A DNA stretch of 25,311 bases from an uncultured Bacteroides sp. (GTDB lineage: Bacteria; Bacteroidota; Bacteroidia; Bacteroidales; Bacteroidaceae): positions 1 to 25,311 of the forward strand of contig URCM01000041.1 of NCBI GenBank assembly GCA_900546355.1, read 5' to 3'. A program made the translations under genes and the position numbers. Below the pieces are notes generated by a model. The model was not told the origin of the DNA. It worked only from the letters and a program-made list of their open reading frames with translations, and ran no database searches. Of the stretch, positions 8,078-16,507 are shown piece by piece (within the stretch, counting starts at the first letter, position 1; every line of letters starts with the position of its first letter).

Positions 8078-10063
8078 TTACAGTGGCTTATACTCTACAA
8101 ACGCTTCCATCGCTTCATAGCAAGCCAGTCCCAACTTGTCGTAAAGCGAAGCGGTACCACGGTTACGGTCCTCGCTACGTTGCCAGAAAAGACGTTCATC
8201 ATTGCCCAAGAACGGCGCGCTTTCCATCTGCGACTGGTGTTTCAGAATAGAGTTACGTTTCGCGCGAAGCTCTTCGGGACTGAACGGCACGGCCATTTCG
8301 ATGTTTTCGATTTCCCATTCCGCCCATGCCCCGCGGTACATCCAGATGCGGCAGTCCTCCAACCATGCGGCACCGGCATTCTTTTCCTCATCAATAGCGG
8401 CCAGTACGGCATCGGTACATACACGGTGCGTGCCATGGGGGTCGGCAAGGTCGCCGGCTACATAAATCTGGTGAGGCTGCACCTCCTGCAACAGCTTCTG
8501 GACGATACGCACATCGGTTTCGCTGATAGGATTCTTTTCTATACGCCCGGTTTCATAGAACGGAAGGTCGAGGAAATGCACATGGTCCAGCGGGATGCGG
8601 TTATAGGTACATGCCGTACGCGCCTCACCCCGGCGAATCAATCCTTTAATGGTCAGGATGTCACGCGTGTCGATGTCGCCTTCCTTCTTCTGAAGCAGGA
8701 ACTGCTTGATTTCGGAATACATCCGACGGATAGTCTCGTTCTGGTTTTCATCGAACAACTGGTTGAAACCATTGATGAAATGCATGAAACGTACCACTTC
8801 CTCATCGCCCACGGCAATGTTGCCCGATGTCTCGTATGCCACATGCACGTCGTGCCCTTGTTGCACCAGACGACGGATAGTACCTCCCATCGATATCACA
8901 TCATCATCGGGATGAGGCGAGAAGACCACAACCCGTTTAGGGAACGGTTTGGCACGTTCAGGACGGTAAGTATCATCCGCATTGGGCTTGCCGCCAGGCC
9001 AACCGGTGATGGTATGCTGCAGGTCGTTGAATATCTTGATGTTCACATTGTAGGCAGAACCATAAAGCACCAGCAATTCGCTCAACCCGTTCTCATTGTA
9101 ATCCTTATTGGTCAGCTTCAAGATAGGTTTGCCGGTCAAAAGGCAAAGCCATACAATGGCACTCCGGATCAATTTATCGTTCCATTCGCAACTGGTCACC
9201 AGCCACGGACGCTGGATACGGGTCAGGTGTGAAGCCGCGGGCAAGTCGATGCAGACGGTCGCATTCTGGTGCATCTGGAGGTAAGAAGCGGGAAGCGTAT
9301 CCGAAATCTTGTCCTCTACCGCCTGCTTGATGATATCGGCCTTGTCATCCCCCCATGCCAACAAATAAACACGGCGGGCTTCCATAATCGTATTGATGCC
9401 CATCGTAATGGAACAAGGAGGCAGGTTGTCCACGCCCAGATTATGCGCGGCCTCCGAACGGGAAGCACTGTCCACAAATATCAGGCGGGTTACGGAAGCT
9501 GCCGTAGAGCCTGGTTCATTCATGGCGATATTCCCTTCACGGCCGATACCCATAACGGCAATGTCCAGTCCGCCATAAGTCTTGATGCGCTGCTCATACA
9601 ACAGGCAATGGTCTATCACTGCGTCCTGAGGAATCGTGCCGTCCGGAGTAAACACATTCTGGCGGTCGATATCCACCTGGTTCAGGAAAAGCTCGTTTAG
9701 CTGGCCGATGCTGCTGCTCCCCTGCTCCGATAAAGGATAGTATTCATACAGATTAAATATCACCGCATTACGGAAGCTGACGCCTTCTTCCTTATGGCGG
9801 CGCACCAGTTCGGCGTAAAGCGGACGGAGCGAAGCCCCCGTGCCCAAAGCCAACGTACAGAACTTGCCGTCATGCTGGCGTTCCTGTATCTTGCGGATCA
9901 CCTCATCGGCAATGCACTTCACGCCTTCGTCTACTGTTTCATAGATGTTGGTAGGGATTTTTTCAAAACGGGTCAGCACGGAGCGGTCAATCGTATTCTC
10001 CGGCTTGTAATATCGGGTAGACACCCTGTTAAGGGATATCTGCGAACTCAAATTGGTTCTCAT
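8078..10063 (-). CDS. NagB-like/PIG-L deacetylase fusion
   Basis: A 661-residue two-domain cytoplasmic protein. Residues 45-290 follow glucosamine-6-phosphate deaminase (NagB). By alignment to E. coli NagB, Asp72 is Tyr106 (FNLYEYYPL), Asp141 is Glu176 and His143 is Asn178 (GIGREGNIAMNEPG); Glu148 is kept as Glu183. Loss of the proton-transfer Asp and ring-opening His argues against normal deaminase activity. Residues 376-600 are a PIG-L/LmbE deacetylase domain with intact zinc motifs: FSPHPDDDV (His384, Asp386, Asp387) and DPHGTH (His543, His546). The family is usually annotated simply as glucosamine-6-phosphate deaminase. It lies 61 bp after a canonical nagB and is probably co-transcribed. 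A role in deacetylating an N-acetylated sugar or sugar phosphate, with the NagB part binding ligand, is inference. Confidence 0.9.
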   Translation of the reverse strand: MRTNLSSQISLNRVSTRYYKPENTIDRSVLTRFEKIPTNIYETVDEGVKCIADEVIRKIQERQHDGKFCTLALGTGASLRPLYAELVRRHKEEGVSFRNAVIFNLYEYYPLSEQGSSSIGQLNELFLNQVDIDRQNVFTPDGTIPQDAVIDHCLLYEQRIKTYGGLDIAVMGIGREGNIAMNEPGSTAASVTRLIFVDSASRSEAAHNLGVDNLPPCSITMGINTIMEARRVYLLAWGDDKADIIKQAVEDKISDTLPASYLQMHQNATVCIDLPAASHLTRIQRPWLVTSCEWNDKLIRSAIVWLCLLTGKPILKLTNKDYNENGLSELLVLYGSAYNVNIKIFNDLQHTITGWPGGKPNADDTYRPERAKPFPKRVVVFSPHPDDDVISMGGTIRRLVQQGHDVHVAYETSGNIAVGDEEVVRFMHFINGFNQLFDENQNETIRRMYSEIKQFLLQKKEGDIDTRDILTIKGLIRRGEARTACTYNRIPLDHVHFLDLPFYETGRIEKNPISETDVRIVQKLLQEVQPHQIYVAGDLADPHGTHRVCTDAVLAAIDEEKNAGAAWLEDCRIWMYRGAWAEWEIENIEMAVPFSPEELRAKRNSILKHQSQMESAPFLGNDERLFWQRSEDRNRGTASLYDKLGLACYEAMEAFVEYKPL

Positions 10064-10070
10064 GGCTATA

Positions 10071-10121
10071 GTTAATAATTAATAATGAATAATTAACAAT
10101 TAACAATTAATAATGGATAAT
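10071..10121. repeat. AT-rich direct repeats between nagB and the fusion gene
   Basis: The 61-bp gap is almost pure A/T with overlapping copies of AATTAACAATTAACAATTAA and related TTAATAATTAATAAT words. It has no hairpin with G/C content and no promoter box. It may be an unstructured spacer or an A/U-rich mRNA region that affects translation of the downstream gene. Confidence 0.5.
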
Positions 10122-10124
10122 GGA

Positions 10125-10916
10125 TTACAGGTTGTTGCGCTCGATGTCCTTGAAGTAGCGGTACGTGCCCACTTTCAGTTCGTCCGTAGCCGCCTCATCG
10201 CATACGATGATGCCGTGACGGTGCATCTGTAAGGCACTGATGGTCCACATCTGCGTTACGGCACCTTCAACGGCATGCCGCAAAGCACGCGCCTTATTGT
10301 GGCCGTTACACAATATCATCACCTCCTTGGCATCCATCACCGTGCCCACACCTACGGTCAGTGCCGTCTTGGGAACTTTGTTCATATCATTGTCGAAGAA
10401 ACGCGAATTGGCTACAATGGTATCGGTAGTCAGTGTCTTCACACGGGTACGCGAAGTCAGGGAAGAACCCGGCTCGTTAAAAGCGATATGCCCGTCGGGA
10501 CCGATACCGCCCACAAACAAGTCAATGCCACCATACGAGGCAATCTGTTTTTCGTAATTCTCACATTCCGCTTCCACATCCGTCGCGTTTCCGTTCAGGA
10601 TATGGATGTTTTCCTTCAGAATGTCAATATGGTTGAAAAAGTTGTTGAACATAAACGAATGATAGCTTTCCGGATGCGATTCGGGAAGACCCACATATTC
10701 ATCCATATTAAATGTCACCACATTGCGGAAAGACACTTTTCCCTGTCGGTTCAGTTCAATCAGTGCCTTATACATGCCCAATGGGGAAGAGCCCGTAGGC
10801 AAACCCAAGACGAAAGGACGTTGCGGACTCGGACAGAACTCATTGATCCGGCGGGCTACATGACGGGCAGCCCACGAAGAAAGCGATTGGTAATCGGATT
10901 CGATAATAACTCTCAT
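10125..10916 (-). CDS. nagB: Glucosamine-6-phosphate deaminase
   Basis: Converts glucosamine 6-phosphate to fructose 6-phosphate and ammonia, feeding amino sugars into glycolysis. It is 263 residues from the ATG at 10916 ([13 protein letters not shown]), close to the E. coli length of 266. An upstream in-frame extension exists, but it crosses the -7 box at 10979-10986. The motifs are intact: [31 protein letters not shown] (Asp and Glu of the active site) and [16 protein letters not shown] (Asp, His, Glu). This contrasts with the degenerate paralogue downstream. It has its own promoter, divergent from the ROK regulator, which probably controls it. Confidence 0.96.
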   Translation of the reverse strand: MRVIIESDYQSLSSWAARHVARRINEFCPSPQRPFVLGLPTGSSPLGMYKALIELNRQGKVSFRNVVTFNMDEYVGLPESHPESYHSFMFNNFFNHIDILKENIHILNGNATDVEAECENYEKQIASYGGIDLFVGGIGPDGHIAFNEPGSSLTSRTRVKTLTTDTIVANSRFFDNDMNKVPKTALTVGVGTVMDAKEVMILCNGHNKARALRHAVEGAVTQMWTISALQMHRHGIIVCDEAATDELKVGTYRYFKDIERNNL

Positions 10917-10978
10917 AGTTTTTCCAGATTTAATTAATATATTTGTAACAAAAATCCACATTGACTTTGATACAAATG

Positions 10979-11008
10979 CAAAGATATGGGGATTTGTGGA
11001 TAAAACAA
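10979..11008 (-). promoter_or_regulatory. nagB promoter
   Basis: On the minus strand the -7 box TATCTTTG runs 10986 to 10979, and a TTG -33 element lies at 11008-11006, a 19-bp spacer. The start site would be near 10972, leaving about 56 nt before the ATG. This supports the nagB start at 10916. Confidence 0.65.
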
Positions 11009-11069
11009 CCATCAAACAAGGTAATTATACTCCATTTTTAAAATTTTTAATTAAGAACCCGTAAATTAA

Positions 11070-12284
11070 ATGAAACATATCATGAAAGAACAATTATCCG
11101 CAGACATCCAAAAAGGGTCGAAGAGTGCCATTATGAAAAAGCACATCATCACCTATTTAATATACAATGAGAATTCCACCATAACCGACCTTGCCAAAGA
11201 AATGGATTTAAGTATCCCTACCGTAACGAAAGTCATCGATGAAATGTACGAGCAGGGATACATTGATGAATACGGCAAATTGGAAACAAGCGGCGGACGA
11301 CACCCTATCTTGTACGGACTGAATCCAGATTCCGCTTACTTTATCGGTGTGGCCCTTACCTGGAACAGTCTGCATATCGGGCTTATCAACTTCAAGGGGG
11401 ATTTGCTGAAACTGCAAATGGGCATTCCCTTCGAACGCCAAGACACCATGGAATGCATACAGAAATTATGCCATCACATCGAAACATTCATAGCCGGACT
11501 CAGCATCAGTAAAGAACGCATCATGCACATCAATGTAGCACTATGCGGACGGGTAAATCCCGATTTAGGATACAGCCACAGTTTCTTTAATTTCGGCGAA
11601 CGCCCTCTTGCCGAAATCCTGACCGGAGAAATGGGTATAGAGGTGTCCATCGAAAACGATAGCCGCGCCATGCTATACGGCGAATACATCAAAGGAGCGT
11701 TAAAAGGCTCGCGCAATGCCCTGTTTATCAACATCGACTGGGGACTGGGTATTGGTATCTTAATAGACGGAAAGCTTTATAAAGGCAAATCGGGATTCTC
11801 CGGAGAGTTCGGCCATACATACGGGTATGACAACCAGATTATCTGCCACTGCGGCAAAAAGGGATGCTTAGAGACCGAAAACTCCTGCTCGGCACTTTAC
11901 CGCAAGTTCATCGAGCATCTGAAAGCAGGAGAAAACTCCATCGTCCTTTCGGAAAAGCGCATCGAAGACATCACCCTTGAAGACATCTTCAACGCTATCA
12001 GCAAAGAAGACTTGCTGGCCATCGAGCTGGTAGAAGAAATCGGACAGCAACTGGGATTGCATATCGGCAGCCTGATTAACATATTCAACCCAGACACGGT
12101 TATCATCGGAGGAGAGATGTCGAATGCCGGAGATTTTCTGCTTCAACCTATCATTTCCACCGTACGCAAATACACCCTAAGCCTGATGAGCCGCGATTCG
12201 GAAATAGTCTTGTCGAAATTAAAAAGCCAAGCAAGCATCATCGGCTCATGCTTAATGTCCAGAAGCCGCCTGTTCGAAGCATAG
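11070..12284 (+). CDS. ROK family transcriptional regulator (NagC/Mlc-like)
   Basis: A 404-residue regulator. An N-terminal winged helix-turn-helix (about 20-75; TITDLAKEMDLSIPTVTKVI, then a GG turn before RHPILYGL) precedes a ROK sugar-kinase-like domain. That domain has IENDSRAMLYGEY with Asp197 at the position of the ROK kinase catalytic base, the glycine loop DWGLGIGIL, and a zinc site of His249 (GEFGHT) with Cys259, Cys261 and Cys266 (CHCGKKGC). Keeping Asp197 leaves open whether it phosphorylates or only binds its sugar. It is divergent from nagB, as expected for an N-acetylglucosamine or glucosamine phosphate sensor. ATG 11070 is used; ATG 11082 is an alternative. Confidence 0.9.
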   Translation: MKHIMKEQLSADIQKGSKSAIMKKHIITYLIYNENSTITDLAKEMDLSIPTVTKVIDEMYEQGYIDEYGKLETSGGRHPILYGLNPDSAYFIGVALTWNSLHIGLINFKGDLLKLQMGIPFERQDTMECIQKLCHHIETFIAGLSISKERIMHINVALCGRVNPDLGYSHSFFNFGERPLAEILTGEMGIEVSIENDSRAMLYGEYIKGALKGSRNALFINIDWGLGIGILIDGKLYKGKSGFSGEFGHTYGYDNQIICHCGKKGCLETENSCSALYRKFIEHLKAGENSIVLSEKRIEDITLEDIFNAISKEDLLAIELVEEIGQQLGLHIGSLINIFNPDTVIIGGEMSNAGDFLLQPIISTVRKYTLSLMSRDSEIVLSKLKSQASIIGSCLMSRSRLFEA

Positions 12285-12306
12285 GCATACGGACATAAAT
12301 TAAAAA

Positions 12307-12340
12307 AGAGGATGTCCCTCAGCTTGGAAAGACATCCTCT
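12307..12340. terminator. Bidirectional terminator, ROK gene/ferredoxin
   Basis: A perfect 10-bp stem, AGAGGATGTC (12307-12316) and GACATCCTCT (12331-12340), closes a 14-nt loop between two convergent genes. On the minus strand it is followed by TTTTTTA, a good tail for the ferredoxin transcript. On the + strand the tail is ATAAAATTTTA, which is weaker. Confidence 0.8.
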
Positions 12341-12374
12341 ATAAAATTTTACAAACCGACGATTATCGATTTGA

Positions 12375-12542
12375 TTATCCCTGGTGAATTGCTTCAGAAG
12401 GACATACATCCGCACAAGTGCCACATTCTGTACACATATCCGGATTGATAGAATATTTGTCACCTTCTGAGATTGCGCCAACCGGGCATTCATCGATACA
12501 AGTACCGCAAGCGATACAATCGTCACTAATTACGTAAGCCAT
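12375..12542 (-). CDS. 2[4Fe-4S] ferredoxin, 55 aa
   Basis: A small electron carrier of the clostridial-type bacterial ferredoxin class. Translation of the minus strand from ATG 12542 gives 55 residues starting MAYVISDDCIACGTCIDECP. The cysteines fall in two C-x2-C-x2-C-x3-C-P sets: 9, 12, 15, 19 and 37, 40, 43, 47, which bind two [4Fe-4S] clusters. The length is normal for the family. It has its own promoter (12587-12594) and terminator, so it is a single-gene unit. Likely partners are oxidoreductases such as pyruvate:ferredoxin oxidoreductase, which are not in this window. Frames overlapping it on the same strand are shadows. Confidence 0.96.
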   Translation of the reverse strand: MAYVISDDCIACGTCIDECPVGAISEGDKYSINPDMCTECGTCADVCPSEAIHQG

Positions 12543-12586
12543 TGTAGTAAAAGTTAAAAGTTATTATTAGTACTAATTTGATAATG

Positions 12587-12594
12587 CAAAGGTA
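12587..12594 (-). promoter_or_regulatory. -7 box for the ferredoxin gene
   Basis: Minus-strand TACCTTTG (12594 to 12587) fits TAnnTTTG and sits 45 bp upstream of the ferredoxin ATG. No convincing -33 element was seen. Confidence 0.6.
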
Positions 12595-12663
12595 ACTTTT
12601 TTATGTGAAGTTGTAACGTCTACATAGCAATTTTTACATAATTTGTACATAGTCTAAATAGAT

Positions 12664-15639
12664 TCACGGCTTTAAAGACTGATACATCGCTTGTTGCATA
12701 CGTGTACGTATATTCATCTTCGTCAAATTCTTATGGTCAAACGCACGAGGATAGGTACGGTTGCTTAAGAATACAAACACCAATCCGTTATCGGGGTCTG
12801 CCCAAGCCGATGTACCCGTAAATCCCGTATGTCCGAATACACATCGGGGTGCTTCGGGAGCACACGGACTATGGTCTGTATCATCTACATCCGGTTTATC
12901 GAACCCCAATCCTCTCCGGCTGTTTTCCGCTTGCATGCCGACAAACAAGTCGCACGTGGCACGGCTCAGGTAACGGCGATCACCCCATACCCCTCTATCC
13001 AACAGCATTTGGAATATGGCCGCCACATCGTGTGCCGTCGAAAAAAGTCCTGCATTGCCCGAAACCCCACCCATAAAAGCAGCTATTTCATCGTTAACAA
13101 AACCTTGCACCACGCCTTTCCGTAAAAAATCACCAGCAGAGGTAGGCACAATCTGCGACTTGTCGAAATGCCGCAAAGGGCGATAGGCCGTATGTTTCAA
13201 CCCCATCGGCTTATAGAAAACACTGTCTAAATAAACGTCCATCGGGACTTGCGCCAATGTTTCCACCAATTCTTTCAGCAACATAAAATTCAGGCAGCTA
13301 TACCGATAAGAATGTCCTTTCAACGGTACCTCCGCCAACTGACGGAGCATCTCTTCGGGAAAACCCTTATTCAGAAACAAACTATCGGATAAAGGTAAAG
13401 CATAACGGTCGGAAGGAACATGGGAGACCCATTCCTCTTTGTATGCGAAATCAGTGCAAGCATATAAATGTTCATCGACTTGCAACCTGTGACGCTTGTC
13501 TGGCTTCTTCCGGAACAAACCGCCCTTACACGTTTTCATGTCTATCGCTTCCTGATAGAAAGGCCAATAAGCCGGCAATCCCGATTCGTGAAACAACAAA
13601 TCCTGAATCGTTATACGCTCCTTGCGGGTACCTTTCAGCATAGGCAGATAACGGCTTACCCGGTCGGTCAGTCCGAACTTGCCTTCATCGTAAAGTTTCA
13701 TTACAGCCAACAACGTGCCCGTCACCTTGCTTAAAGAAGCCAAATCATACAAACTGTTCTCTTTCACGGTAAGCGAATCGTTGTATGTAAAAGTGCCGAA
13801 ACACTTATTATAAACCGGATAACCATCTTTCCATATCATCACATGACATCCCGGATACGCCTGCGCCTGTATCCCCTCTTCGGCTATCGTATCAATCCGC
13901 GCCAGTATCCGCGAATCCATACCGAAATCTTCCGGTATATACAAACGAGGATGGTCTGGGTCGATGGTGACACCTGTTCCAGCCTGCCATAAACCGGCCA
14001 TACCTACAGACAAACGCCCTGTAGCCATACTCCTGCCGGTCATGACATCCGCCACATGACGCTGTATTTCTTTTGTATCCGTATGAGCAAGAATCACCGC
14101 CGAAGCATGGTGCAACGCCAATACCATTTCCGAAAGTCCTTTTTGAGGCACGAAACTGACCAAAGCCAACGGTTTATCTTCGGCTAATTCCTGAATCAGG
14201 GGTAAATAAGGCGCGTAATCTTTCTGATGCAAAGCGACTATAACCCGCTGTGCCGAACGAAGCCGTTCGCGGATAGCCTCCAACGAATCGGTACGCGCAT
14301 GCACCCAGCTTACTTCCAAAGACTCTTTCAGTTCCTTATAAAAAGGATAAGCTTCGGCAAGCGAAGGCGATATGCTCAACAAAACCGTCCCCGACAAAGA
14401 GAAATCCAAGGGAAACATATCAAGGGAATCTTTCACAACCGTAACCGCCGCCTTGTCCAGTGCCACGAGCAGACTGTCCGTTTCGGGAAGCCAAAGACGT
14501 TCTTTCAAACCATTCCCGTCCACTACCGGACGCTTGGACAATCCCAACGCATACTTATAAGTAAGCACTTTCCGGCATTTTTCGGTTATCGCCTCTTCGG
14601 TCAGCAGCCCCTTCTTTACCGCCGCAAGCACTCCCGACATTTCACGCTTCAGGTTACGCGGAGCCAGCAACATGTCATTTCCGGCAATAAGTGCCTGCGC
14701 ACATACACGCTCCGCCTGCTTAATGCCTTTCATCTCCAGCGCATCCGTAAAAACCAAGCCCGAAAAGCCCAACTCGCCTTGCAAAACGGAAGCGATGATA
14801 TTCGGAGATATAGAAGCGGGTTTCTCACACAATCCGGGAACTTGCAAATGACCTACCATCATGCCACTTACACCCGCTTCTACCGCCTCACGGAACGGAT
14901 ATAATTCGATAGAATCCAAGCGGGCACGGTCGAAATCCAATACGGGCACCGCCAGATGCGAATCGACTTCCGTATCCCCGTGTCCGGGAAAATGTTTGCA
15001 TACAGCCATCACCCCTCCGTCTTCCAGCCCGCGTGAATAAGCGATGACTTTGCGTGCCACCTCTTTCGGGTCGCTCCCGAACGAACGGGTATTAATCACC
15101 GGGTTGGCCGGGTTATTGTCTACATCCGCCACCGGCGCGAAATTGACCTGCACCCCGATAGCACGCAGCTGACGAGCCACTTCCCTTCCATAACTATATA
15201 TCAACGAATCATCCTGCACACAGCCCAACACGCGGTTCTTCGGGAATTCGGGCGTATCTTTCAAGCGCATGGCAAGCCCCCATTCTCCATCGAAGGTTAT
15301 CAGCAAAGGTATCTCGCTCCATTCCTGCGCCAGATTGGTCAGCCGTACCTGCTGGTTTATCTGACCTTTCGCGAACAAAAGTCCTCCCAATCCATACTCT
15401 TCAATGGCTTTCCGTATCTGTGTCCTGTTCCGTTGTGTCATCACCGGGTCTACTGTATGAATGAACAACTGACCTATCTTCTGCTTCAAAGTCATTTCCG
15501 CCAGACGGCTTTCTACCCACCTGCGGCAAGCGGCCGTATCCTTTACCTGGCTCAAGATAGAGGTTTGCGCAAATGCTTGTACCACGGCAAGCATCACCGC
15601 GCATAAAACGACAAATTTCTTCATCAATCTACGCTTCAT
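12664..15639 (-). CDS. GH3 (NagZ-like) + beta-lactamase-like fusion
   Basis: A 991-residue exported two-enzyme fusion. A signal peptide covers about 1-25 (ends VQAFAQ). Residues 45-370 are glycoside hydrolase family 3 of the NagZ type: KHFPGHGDTEVDSH with the Asp226-His228 dyad, and VFTDALEM with nucleophile Asp299, so beta-N-acetylglucosaminidase activity is expected. After a linker (about 390-570), residues 575-990 form a serine hydrolase of the class C beta-lactamase/penicillin-binding fold: SLSK (Ser635, Lys638), YSCLN (780-784) and HTG (937-939). It may act as an esterase or peptidase rather than on antibiotics. An AGGAGG at 15644-15649 (minus strand), unusual here, supports the ATG at 15639 over a later one at codon 6. 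It is last in a three-gene operon, 10 bp after the metallophosphatase. Confidence 0.92.
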   Translation of the reverse strand: MKRRLMKKFVVLCAVMLAVVQAFAQTSILSQVKDTAACRRWVESRLAEMTLKQKIGQLFIHTVDPVMTQRNRTQIRKAIEEYGLGGLLFAKGQINQQVRLTNLAQEWSEIPLLITFDGEWGLAMRLKDTPEFPKNRVLGCVQDDSLIYSYGREVARQLRAIGVQVNFAPVADVDNNPANPVINTRSFGSDPKEVARKVIAYSRGLEDGGVMAVCKHFPGHGDTEVDSHLAVPVLDFDRARLDSIELYPFREAVEAGVSGMMVGHLQVPGLCEKPASISPNIIASVLQGELGFSGLVFTDALEMKGIKQAERVCAQALIAGNDMLLAPRNLKREMSGVLAAVKKGLLTEEAITEKCRKVLTYKYALGLSKRPVVDGNGLKERLWLPETDSLLVALDKAAVTVVKDSLDMFPLDFSLSGTVLLSISPSLAEAYPFYKELKESLEVSWVHARTDSLEAIRERLRSAQRVIVALHQKDYAPYLPLIQELAEDKPLALVSFVPQKGLSEMVLALHHASAVILAHTDTKEIQRHVADVMTGRSMATGRLSVGMAGLWQAGTGVTIDPDHPRLYIPEDFGMDSRILARIDTIAEEGIQAQAYPGCHVMIWKDGYPVYNKCFGTFTYNDSLTVKENSLYDLASLSKVTGTLLAVMKLYDEGKFGLTDRVSRYLPMLKGTRKERITIQDLLFHESGLPAYWPFYQEAIDMKTCKGGLFRKKPDKRHRLQVDEHLYACTDFAYKEEWVSHVPSDRYALPLSDSLFLNKGFPEEMLRQLAEVPLKGHSYRYSCLNFMLLKELVETLAQVPMDVYLDSVFYKPMGLKHTAYRPLRHFDKSQIVPTSAGDFLRKGVVQGFVNDEIAAFMGGVSGNAGLFSTAHDVAAIFQMLLDRGVWGDRRYLSRATCDLFVGMQAENSRRGLGFDKPDVDDTDHSPCAPEAPRCVFGHTGFTGTSAWADPDNGLVFVFLSNRTYPRAFDHKNLTKMNIRTRMQQAMYQSLKP

Positions 15640-15643
15640 GCCC

Positions 15644-15649
15644 CCTCCT
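15644..15649 (-). promoter_or_regulatory. Strong Shine-Dalgarno site before the GH3 fusion gene
   Basis: Minus-strand AGGAGG (followed by GGG) lies 4 nt before the ATG at 15639, inside the 10-bp gap after the preceding gene. Strong Shine-Dalgarno sites are uncommon in Bacteroidetes, and this one decides the start. Confidence 0.5.
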
Positions 15650-16492
15650 CTACTCTTTTTGCAATGTCAGGACCATCTTGCCCACAAACGCGGCATGTTT
15701 GCCCATCTGCTGGAGCGGCACCTCCACACCATCCAAGTTTTTATAATACGCAGGCGCTTCGAAATAGGAATGCGAATGTCCGCCCAATACCACGTCTATG
15801 CCGCGCGTGTTCTCTATCAGTTCAACATCCGAATACGGATCGCCTTGCCAGCCCAAATGCGACAAGCATATCACCACGTCACATTTTTCCTGCGTCCGCA
15901 ACAAGTCGGCTATCCGTTGGGCTTCGGATACCGGGTCTTCAAACTTCACGTCGCCATACGATTCCTTAGCCACCAGCCCCTCCAGTTGCGTACCCAATCC
16001 GAACACTCCAATCTTCACTCCATTACGCCGCAATACTACATATTCCTTTACCAGTCCTTCGAGCACCGTACCTGTCACATCGTAATTGGCGCACACGATA
16101 GGAAAATCCGCCAACCGGAACAGGCGCGCCATATTCTCCAGACCGAAATCGAACTCATGATTCCCGATTGTACCCGCATCGTAACGCATCTCGTTCATCA
16201 ACCGCACTTCTACCTCGCCTTTGTATATATTATAATAAGGTGTACCTTGCGAGAAGTCGCCGCAATCGAAAAGCAACAAGTCGGGATGAAGCTCGCGCTG
16301 CTGCTTGATAAAAGTAGCCCGTCTCACCATCCCCGCTTTCCCTGCCAACAGGGTATCCTGATAGTCTTCCGAAAACGGCTCTACCCGGCTGTGCATATCA
16401 TTGGTATGAAACACCTGTAACTCTTTAACCGACTGGGCAGCCGCCATTCCCGACAACAAACATACCCCAATCATCAAACACCATTTTCTCAT
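15650..16492 (-). CDS. 5'-nucleotidase metallophosphatase domain, stand-alone
   Basis: A 280-residue secreted protein with a signal peptide (about 1-19, ending GMAAAQ), corresponding to only the N-terminal catalytic domain of UshA-type 5'-nucleotidases. The dinuclear metal site is complete: Asp32 and His34 (HTNDMHS), Asp79 (CGDFSQGTP), Asn111-His112 (GNHEFD), His212 (LSHLG), and His239 and His241 (GGHSHS). The C-terminal substrate-binding domain is encoded by the gene just upstream, 15 bp away. It is expected to hydrolyse nucleotides or related phosphate esters outside the cytoplasm, probably with that partner. The middle gene of the operon, its TAG stop lies 10 bp before the GH3 fusion start. 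Confidence 0.93.
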   Translation of the reverse strand: MRKWCLMIGVCLLSGMAAAQSVKELQVFHTNDMHSRVEPFSEDYQDTLLAGKAGMVRRATFIKQQRELHPDLLLFDCGDFSQGTPYYNIYKGEVEVRLMNEMRYDAGTIGNHEFDFGLENMARLFRLADFPIVCANYDVTGTVLEGLVKEYVVLRRNGVKIGVFGLGTQLEGLVAKESYGDVKFEDPVSEAQRIADLLRTQEKCDVVICLSHLGWQGDPYSDVELIENTRGIDVVLGGHSHSYFEAPAYYKNLDGVEVPLQQMGKHAAFVGKMVLTLQKE

Positions 16493-16507
16493 AATCCTTC
16501 CCTTTTT

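Noticed and set aside
8045..9232. A 395-codon open frame on the + strand
   Set aside because: It lies opposite the NagB/PIG-L fusion gene, whose protein has clear domains and motifs. The frame has no recognisable domain and is a shadow.
10917..11015. A longer nagB start with 33 additional residues
   Set aside because: The extension contains the nagB -7 box and no NagB-like sequence.
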